From Pseudoxanthomonas sp. (GTDB lineage: Bacteria; Pseudomonadota; Gammaproteobacteria; Xanthomonadales; Xanthomonadaceae): 64,000 nt of DNA. A program made the translations under genes and the position numbers. Of the stretch, positions 58,529-64,000 are shown one piece after another (positions within the stretch are counted from its first letter, which is position 1; each line of letters begins with the position of its first letter). Location of the stretch: assembly GCF_035999195.1 (NCBI RefSeq), contig NZ_DASYGY010000009.1, positions 930,001 to 994,000 of the forward strand, read 5' to 3'. Below the pieces are notes generated by a model. The model searched no databases and had not been told where the DNA came from. It saw nothing but the letters and a program-made list of their open reading frames with translations.

Positions 58529-60772
58529 ATGACCGAGACGATCCGCCCCACCTTCCACGGTTTCGAACAGATCCCGCTGCGCGAGTACGCCGAACGCGCC
58601 TACCTCGACTATTCGATGTACGTGGTGCTGGACCGCGCCCTGCCCTTCATCGGCGACGGGCTGAAGCCGGTGCAGCGGCGCATCGTCTATTCGATGAGCG
58701 AGCTGGGCCTGAACGCCGGCGCCAAGCCGAAGAAGTCCGCCCGCACCGTCGGCGACGTGATCGGCAAGTACCACCCGCACGGCGACAGCGCCTGCTACGA
58801 AGCGCTGGTGCTGATGGCCCAGCCGTTCTCGTACCGCTATCCGCTGATCGAGGGCCAGGGCAACTTCGGCTCGCCGGACGACCCCAAGTCGTTCGCGGCC
58901 ATGCGCTACACCGAATCCAAGCTCACCCCCATCGCCGAAGTGCTGCTGGGCGAACTGGGCCAGGGCACGGTGGACTGGACGCCTAACTTCGACGGCACGC
59001 TGGAGGAGCCGACCTGGCTGCCGGCGCGCCTGCCGCATCTGCTGCTCAACGGCACCACCGGCATCGCCGTCGGCATGGCGACCGACGTGCCGCCGCACAA
59101 CCTCAACGAGATCGTCAGCGCCTGCATCCGCCTGATCGACGATCCGGACGCCACCGTCGCCGACCTGTGCGAACACGTGCGCGGCCCCGACTATCCGACG
59201 AAGGCGGAGATCATCACCGCGACGTCCGACCTGCGCGCGATGTACGAGAACGGCACCGGCAGCGTCCGCGCGCGCGCCGTGTGGCGCAAGGACAACGCCA
59301 ACATCGTCATCGACGCCCTGCCCTACCAGGTGTCGCCGTCGAAGGTGATCGAGCAGATCGCCGCGCAGATGCGCGCCAAGAAGCTGCCGTGGCTGGAGGA
59401 CATCCGCGACGAGTCCGACCACGCCAATCCGGTGCGCGTCGTGCTGATCCCGCGCTCCAGCCGCGTGGATGCCGAACAGCTGATGGGCCACCTGTTCGCC
59501 ACCACCGACCTGGAGAAGAGCTACCGGGTCAACCTCAACATCATCGGGCTGGACGGCCGTCCGCAGGTCAAGAACCTGAAGATGCTGCTGACCGAATGGC
59601 TGGCGTTCCGCAGCGACACCGTCACCCGCCGCCTGAAGCACCGGCTGGACAAGGTCGATCGCCGCCTGCACCTGTTGGAGGGCCTGCTGGTCGCCTTCCT
59701 CAACCTGGATGAAGTGATCCGCATCATCCGCACCGAGGACGAACCGAAGGCCGCCCTGATCGCGCGCTTCGGGCTGAGCGAGGAGCAGGCCGACTACATC
59801 CTCGATACCAAGCTCAAGCAGCTGGCGCGCCTCGAGGAGATGAAGATCCGTGGCGAGCAGGACGAACTGCTGGCCGAGCGCGAGAAGATCGCCGGCATCC
59901 TGGAGTCCAAGGCCAAGCTGAAGAAGCTGATCAAGGACGAACTGACCGCCGACGCGAAGAAGTTCGGCGATGACCGCCTGTCGCCGCTGGTGCAGCGTGA
60001 TGCCGCGCAGGCGCTGGACGAAACCGAACTGGTCGCCAGTGAACCGATGACCGTGGTGCTCTCGGAAAAGGGCTGGATCCGCGCCGCCAAGGGCCACGAC
60101 GTGGACGCGTCCACGCTGTCGTACCGCGACGGCGACGGGCTGCTGGGCGCGGTGCGCTCGCGCAGCACGCAACAGGTGGCCTTCCTCGATTCGGAAGGCC
60201 GCAGCTATTCCACCGCGGTGCATACGCTGCCCTCGGCGCGCGGCAACGGCGAGCCGCTGACCGGCCGTTTCTCGCCGGCTGCAGGCGCTTCGTTCCAGGC
60301 ATTGGCCAGCGGCGACAACGACAGCCGCTTCGTACTGGCGTCGTCGCACGGCTACGGCTTCGTCACCCGCTTCGAGAACCTCACCGGCCGCCAGAAGGCC
60401 GGCAAGGCGATGCTCAACCTGACGCCGGGCGCCAACGTGCTGCAACCGGCGCAGGTGCCCAACACCGCGACCGACCGCATCGTCGCGGTCACCAGCGCCG
60501 GCCACCTGCTGGCCTTCCCGGTCAGCGAACTGCCGGAACTCGACAAGGGCAAGGGCAACAAGATCATCGAGATCCCGAAGGCCAAGCTGGGCACCGAACG
60601 CGTGGTCGCGATCGCCGCGGTGTCGCCGGGCGCGACATTGCTGGTCAGGAGCGGCCAGCGCACGATGAGCCTGTCGTTCAAGGACCTGGACGAGTATGTC
60701 GGCGCGCGGGCGACGCGGGGTGGGTTGTTGCCGCGCGGGTGGCAGAAGGTCGACGGGCTGGAGGTCCAGTAG
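58529..60772 (+). CDS. parC: DNA topoisomerase IV subunit A
   Basis: ParC is the breakage-rejoining subunit of topoisomerase IV, which decatenates daughter chromosomes. The 747-residue protein has the catalytic Tyr127 in AAMRYTES. In the quinolone-resistance region KYHPHGDSACYEA, Ser87 and Glu91 (E. coli Ser80/Glu84) are the wild-type residues. The C-terminal beta-pinwheel is present. Directly after the stop lies a terminator and then a diverged copy of the last 37 bases of the gene. Confidence 0.96.
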   Translation: MTETIRPTFHGFEQIPLREYAERAYLDYSMYVVLDRALPFIGDGLKPVQRRIVYSMSELGLNAGAKPKKSARTVGDVIGKYHPHGDSACYEALVLMAQPFSYRYPLIEGQGNFGSPDDPKSFAAMRYTESKLTPIAEVLLGELGQGTVDWTPNFDGTLEEPTWLPARLPHLLLNGTTGIAVGMATDVPPHNLNEIVSACIRLIDDPDATVADLCEHVRGPDYPTKAEIITATSDLRAMYENGTGSVRARAVWRKDNANIVIDALPYQVSPSKVIEQIAAQMRAKKLPWLEDIRDESDHANPVRVVLIPRSSRVDAEQLMGHLFATTDLEKSYRVNLNIIGLDGRPQVKNLKMLLTEWLAFRSDTVTRRLKHRLDKVDRRLHLLEGLLVAFLNLDEVIRIIRTEDEPKAALIARFGLSEEQADYILDTKLKQLARLEEMKIRGEQDELLAEREKIAGILESKAKLKKLIKDELTADAKKFGDDRLSPLVQRDAAQALDETELVASEPMTVVLSEKGWIRAAKGHDVDASTLSYRDGDGLLGAVRSRSTQQVAFLDSEGRSYSTAVHTLPSARGNGEPLTGRFSPAAGASFQALASGDNDSRFVLASSHGYGFVTRFENLTGRQKAGKAMLNLTPGANVLQPAQVPNTATDRIVAVTSAGHLLAFPVSELPELDKGKGNKIIEIPKAKLGTERVVAIAAVSPGATLLVRSGQRTMSLSFKDLDEYVGARATRGGLLPRGWQKVDGLEVQ

Positions 60773-60780
60773 TTCACCAG

Positions 60781-60824
60781 ACGGGCGCGCTGCGGCGCGT
60801 TCGTCATCGCCACCGCCCGTTTTT
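60781..60824 (+). terminator. Terminator of parC
   Basis: ACGGGCG (60781-60787) pairs with CGCCCGT (60814-60820), enclosing a smaller GCGC hairpin, followed by TTTTC. Confidence 0.65.
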
Positions 60825-60829
60825 CAGGG

Positions 60830-60866
60830 GGCGCGGCAGAAGGTGGATGGACTGCAGGTGCAGTAG
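60830..60866 (+). pseudogene. Diverged copy of the parC 3' end
   Basis: This 37-bp segment matches the last 37 bases of parC at about 29 positions. It would encode RQKVDGLQVQ-stop against WQKVDGLEVQ-stop. Most differences in the coding part fall at third codon positions. It looks like the tail of a related parC allele left behind a recombination point. Confidence 0.7.
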
Positions 60867-60927
60867 CGGGACGTGCAAGGCGCACGTTCAGAGCAGCGTT
60901 TGCGCCATCGGCTTGCCGCAGAAAGCC

Positions 60928-60998
60928 GTAGAGCGGAGCTTGCTCCGCTGCATCGCACGGCATCAGGGGCGCCAGAGTCGGGCAAGCTCGACCCTACG
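60928..60998. repeat. GTAGAGCGGAGC-type repeat, copy 1 (upstream of tpm)
   Basis: A GAGCGGAGC-TT-GCTCCGC hairpin on the left and a second short palindrome ending GACCCTACG on the right. The same layout occurs on the other side of tpm. Confidence 0.8.
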
Positions 60999-61038
60999 CT
61001 TTGGTTTCATCCTTCTTTTTCCTGCGGAGTGAGCGCTG

Positions 61039-61695
61039 ATGGACGCCGATTTCTGGTTGCAGCGGTGGCAGGAAGGCCAGATCGGCTTCCACCGTCATGA
61101 CGTGATGCCGCTGCTGCAGAAGCACTGGCCGTCGCTGCAGTTGCCGGAAGGGTCGCGCGTCCTGGTGCCGTTGTGCGGCAAGTCACTGGACATGCACTGG
61201 CTGGCGGCGCAGGGCCATCGCGTGCTGGGCGTGGAGCTGTCGCCGCTGGCGGTGACGCAGTTCTTCGACGAGGCCGGGCTGGAGCCTACGCGGACGACCA
61301 GCCGCTACGGCGAGCACTTCAGCACCGGCCCCATCGAGATCATCCTGGGCGATGCGTTCGGCCTGGAGCCGGCGCTGCTGGCGGATGTCGCCGGCGTCTA
61401 TGACCGCGCCGCACTGATCGCCCTGCCGCCCGACCTGCGCCGGCGCTATCGCGACACGGTCTATGCCGCCCTGCCGGCCGGCTGCCAGGGCCTGCTGATC
61501 ACGCTGGAGTATCCCCAGGAGGAAAAGGCCGGGCCGCCGTTCTCGGTGGCGCAGGCCGAAGTCGAAGGCCTGTTCGCGGCGCCATGGCGGCACACGCTGC
61601 TGGAGCGGCGCGACATCCTGGACCAGGAGCCGCGCTTCCGGGAGGAAGGGCTGAGTGCGTTGGAGACGGCGGTCTACCGTCTCCGCCGTTCGTAG
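61039..61695 (+). CDS. tpm: Thiopurine S-methyltransferase (TPMT family)
   Basis: The 218-residue SAM-dependent enzyme methylates thiopurines and, in bacteria, selenium or tellurium compounds. Its bacterial TPMT motifs are DFWLQRWQEGQIGFHRHDV, VLVPLCGKSLDMHWLAAQGHRVLGVELS and GDAFGLEP. It is flanked on both sides by the same palindromic repeat family, as if the gene were a small cassette. The second repeat overlaps its last codon. Confidence 0.93.
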   Translation: MDADFWLQRWQEGQIGFHRHDVMPLLQKHWPSLQLPEGSRVLVPLCGKSLDMHWLAAQGHRVLGVELSPLAVTQFFDEAGLEPTRTTSRYGEHFSTGPIEIILGDAFGLEPALLADVAGVYDRAALIALPPDLRRRYRDTVYAALPAGCQGLLITLEYPQEEKAGPPFSVAQAEVEGLFAAPWRHTLLERRDILDQEPRFREEGLSALETAVYRLRRS

Positions 61696-61769
61696 AGCGG
61701 AGCTCGCTCCGCTGCTTTTCATCCGAGCGGCATCGCTATCGTGCAAAGCCGAGCAAGCTCGGCGCTACG
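61692..61769. repeat. GTAGAGCGGAGC-type repeat, copy 2 (downstream of tpm)
   Basis: GTAGAGCGGAGCTCGCTCCG begins it and GGCGCTACG ends it, with two hairpins as in copy 1. It contributes the stop codon of tpm and lies between tpm and bfr. Confidence 0.8.
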
Positions 61770-61777
61770 GGAAGCGG

Positions 61778-62263
61778 TTATTCGGCGGCGGGTTCGCCGT
61801 CGAGCTTGGAGGTCAGGTACAGCTCGATGCCGAGGCGCTTGATCAGGCCCAGCTGCTGTTCGAGCCAGTGCGCGTGGTCTTCCTCGGTGTCCTTCAGCTG
61901 GGCCAGCAGGATTTCGCGGCTGACGTAGTCGCCGTGCTGCTCGCAGATGCCCACGCCCTTGGCTAGGTTGGCCCGCACCGCGTACTCGACCTCGAGGTCC
62001 CGCTGCAGCATCTCCTCCACCTTCCTGCCGGCCACGAACGGCTCCGGCCGCATGTCCGGATCGCCTTCCAGGAACAGGATGCGGCGCAGCAGCGCGTCGG
62101 CGTGCTCGGTCTCCTCCTGCATCTCGTGGTCGATGCGGTGGAACAGGGCCTTCAATCCCTGGTCCTCGTAACGGCGCGAATGGATGAAGTACTGGTCGCG
62201 GGCGGCCAGTTCGCCGCGCAGCAGGAACTTGAGGTAATCGACGACGTCGGGATGGCCTTTCAT
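61778..62263 (-). CDS. bfr: Bacterioferritin-family protein lacking the heme-ligand Met52
   Basis: The 161-residue ferritin-like protein aligns residue by residue with E. coli Bfr in helices A and B. Ferroxidase ligands E18, E51 and H54 are present, as are the later Glu (EVEY) and Glu-x-x-His (TEEDHAHW). The heme-binding Met52 is Thr here (EETEHAD). Subunits without Met52 are known in heteropolymeric Bfr systems. The start is ATG 62263 (MKGHPDVVDYLK). No bfd ferredoxin gene is adjacent. Confidence 0.92.
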   Translation of the reverse strand: MKGHPDVVDYLKFLLRGELAARDQYFIHSRRYEDQGLKALFHRIDHEMQEETEHADALLRRILFLEGDPDMRPEPFVAGRKVEEMLQRDLEVEYAVRANLAKGVGICEQHGDYVSREILLAQLKDTEEDHAHWLEQQLGLIKRLGIELYLTSKLDGEPAAE

Positions 62264-62424
62264 GGGCGCGGCTCCGGGGGCGAGGCGCGCATGATGCCCC
62301 ATCCTTCCGGACGATGACCGAATCGGAATCAGTCTCGTTCGTCGCTGCAGCGCGACAGTGGCGGTCATGGCTTCCGTGGAATAATCCGGCCACCCCGCCA
62401 CGCCCTCCCCGCAAGGATTCCGCA

Positions 62425-64000
62425 ATGCTGAAGTGGACCCGGCGCATCGCGCTGCTGCTGTTGGCCCTGGTTGTCGTGGCATTGCTGGCGGCGTGGTGGT
62501 CGATGCGGGGCAGCCTGGCGGCCCTGGACGGCGAGCGGCCACTGACGGGCCTGTCCGCGCCGGTCACCGTCCAGCGCGATGCGCTTGGGGTGGTGACCAT
62601 CGACGCCGCCAGCGAAACCGATGCCGTACGCGCACTCGGCTTCGTGCATGCGCAGGAACGCTACTTCGAAATGGACCTGATGCGGCGCAGCTCCGCCGGT
62701 GAACTGTCCGAACTGTTCGGCCCCGTCGCGGTGGACCTGGACAAGGCGCGCCGGATGCATCGCATGCGCGCACGCGTGGACGCGTCGCTCGACGGATTCG
62801 CCGGCGACCGGATGCCGCAGCTGCAGGCCTACGCCGATGGCGTGAACCAGGGATTGGGCGCCTTGAAGACGCGCCCCTGGCCGTATCTGCTGCTGCGGCA
62901 GTCGCCGCGTCCGTGGGAAGTCGCCGACTCCGCGCTGGCCGGCTATGCCATGTACTTCGACCTGCAGGATGCGGACAACGTGCGCGAGCTCGGCCTGTGG
63001 AAGATCCGTCGCCAGGTGCCGCCCGAGCTTTATTCGCTGCTGACCCATGACGGTACCGAATGGGATGCGCCGCTGCAGGGCGAGCCGCGCGGCAACGCCG
63101 CCTTGCCGACCGCCGACCAGCTCGACCTGCGCACGTTGCCCATGCCGAAGGGCGACTCGCACCAGCGGCTGGCCGACAAGGGTACGCCGGGCAGCAACAA
63201 CTGGGCGGTGGCCGGCGCACTGACGGCGGATGGTCGCGCGATCGTCGCCGACGACATGCATCTGGGCCTGCGCGCGCCCAATCTCTGGTTCCGCGTGCGC
63301 CTGCGCTACCCGGACCCGCACGCGCCCGGCGGCACGGTCGATGTGTCCGGCTTCAGCCTGCCCGGCCTGCCGGCGATCATCGTGGGCAGCAACGGTCACG
63401 TGGCATGGGGCTTCACCAACAGTTACGCGGACACGGCGGACTGGTATCCGGTGAAGCCCTGCGGCCAGGACGACGCGAGCGAAACCTGCGATGCCGTCGA
63501 ACACCACGCCGAGACCATCCGTATCGCCGGCGACGATCCCGTGACACTGGACGTGCCGGAAACACGCTACGGCCCGATCATCCACGCGGCGGCAGGCGGC
63601 CAACCCGCGCTCGCGTTGCGTTGGGTCGCGCATCAGCCGGGCGCGCTGAACTTCGGTCTGGCCGACTTCGCCACCGCCGGTGACCTGTCCGCCGCCTTGT
63701 CGGTGGCCCAACGCACGGCGACCCCCGCGCAGAACCTGGTCATCGCCGACCACAACGGCCGCATCGCCTGGCGCATCCTGGGACCACTGCCGTCACGGGC
63801 CGCGTCGTGTGCGCACACGCTGGAACGGGCGCCGGCCGCACCCGCCGACGATGCCTCACCCCAGGCGCCCGGCAGCTGCAGTCCCTGGGTGATTTCCAGC
63901 CAACTCTCGCCGGTGCTGACCTCGCCGGCCAACCATCGCCTGTGGACGGCGAACGCGCGTGTGCTGGACGGCGCGGCCCTCGCCCGCGTCGGCGATGGCG
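62425..64000 (+). CDS. Penicillin acylase family N-terminal-nucleophile hydrolase (5' part)
   Basis: This is an exported or membrane-anchored Ntn hydrolase; the first 525 codons are in the window and the frame runs off the right edge. An N-terminal hydrophobic helix (about 6-26) precedes the acylase fold (VTVQRDALGVVTIDA; ALGFVHAQERYFEMDLMRR). The autocatalytic cleavage site GTPGSNNWAV puts the nucleophile at Ser257. Later IVADDMHLGL and VAWGFTNSYADTADWY are family motifs. It may degrade beta-lactams, acyl-homoserine lactones or other amides; the substrate is not evident. AAGGA precedes the ATG. Confidence 0.92.
   Translation, partial: MLKWTRRIALLLLALVVVALLAAWWSMRGSLAALDGERPLTGLSAPVTVQRDALGVVTIDAASETDAVRALGFVHAQERYFEMDLMRRSSAGELSELFGPVAVDLDKARRMHRMRARVDASLDGFAGDRMPQLQAYADGVNQGLGALKTRPWPYLLLRQSPRPWEVADSALAGYAMYFDLQDADNVRELGLWKIRRQVPPELYSLLTHDGTEWDAPLQGEPRGNAALPTADQLDLRTLPMPKGDSHQRLADKGTPGSNNWAVAGALTADGRAIVADDMHLGLRAPNLWFRVRLRYPDPHAPGGTVDVSGFSLPGLPAIIVGSNGHVAWGFTNSYADTADWYPVKPCGQDDASETCDAVEHHAETIRIAGDDPVTLDVPETRYGPIIHAAAGGQPALALRWVAHQPGALNFGLADFATAGDLSAALSVAQRTATPAQNLVIADHNGRIAWRILGPLPSRAASCAHTLERAPAAPADDASPQAPGSCSPWVISSQLSPVLTSPANHRLWTANARVLDGAALARVGDG

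Overview
The window is GC-rich, densely coded gammaproteobacterial chromosome. Gene content and order (rpsP-rimM-trmD-rplS; ffh divergent from a CcsA-family gene; murJ-ribF-ileS-lspA; rnr near rlmB; oprP/tandem pstS/pstCAB/phoU) and the many intergenic 'TGTAGGAGCGACGT' inverted repeats point to the Xanthomonadaceae (Lysobacteraceae), probably Pseudoxanthomonas or a close relative. The family assignment is fairly confident; the genus is a guess from memory. No prophage, insertion sequence, CRISPR array or rRNA was seen, so this is core chromosome with small accessory spots.

Layout. 1-9 kb: 5' part of a TonB-dependent receptor gene, divergent mutS, katG with a candidate operator, a DUF937 gene and hslR. 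9.6-17 kb: the rpsP operon, a fold-type IV PLP enzyme, ffh, a CcsA-like gene, radA and tRNA-Thr(CGT). 17-19.4 kb: the most accessory-looking stretch, with an AT-richer segment carrying a small membrane protein, a DUF457 membrane hydrolase, a membrane protein with paired CxxC motifs, and a striking array of about fourteen 21-bp palindromic units. 19.4-29 kb: ispH, lspA, ileS, ribF, murJ, divergent rpsT, then obgE, rpmA and rplU. 29.3-40.4 kb: uvrA with a thioesterase, a PCuAC copper chaperone, crotonases, a sulfurtransferase, a DUF1289-Nudix fusion, a diverged FKBP-like protein, nth and an M28 peptidase.

40.5-48.3 kb is a complete phosphate-starvation locus: porin oprP divergent from two tandem pstS genes, then pstCAB and phoU. 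Pho-box-like direct repeats lie before oprP and before each pstS. 48.3-50.4 kb is the most interesting locus: a three-gene RiPP system of the HvfABC/bufferin type. It has a secreted precursor with five EGKCG motifs split around two EF-hand loops, a DUF692 (MNIO) enzyme and a DUF2063 partner, with a strong hairpin between precursor and enzyme genes.

50.5-64 kb: rnt, a P1-family peptidase, rlmB, a GFA-family gene, rnr, tRNA-Leu(CAG), an SLC13-type transporter, parC followed by a diverged copy of its own 3' end, tpm flanked by two copies of one palindromic repeat, a bacterioferritin with Thr in place of the heme-ligand Met52, and the 5' part of a penicillin-acylase-family gene. Several families of dispersed palindromic repeats (four REPIN-like copies plus at least four other types) occupy intergenic gaps throughout.
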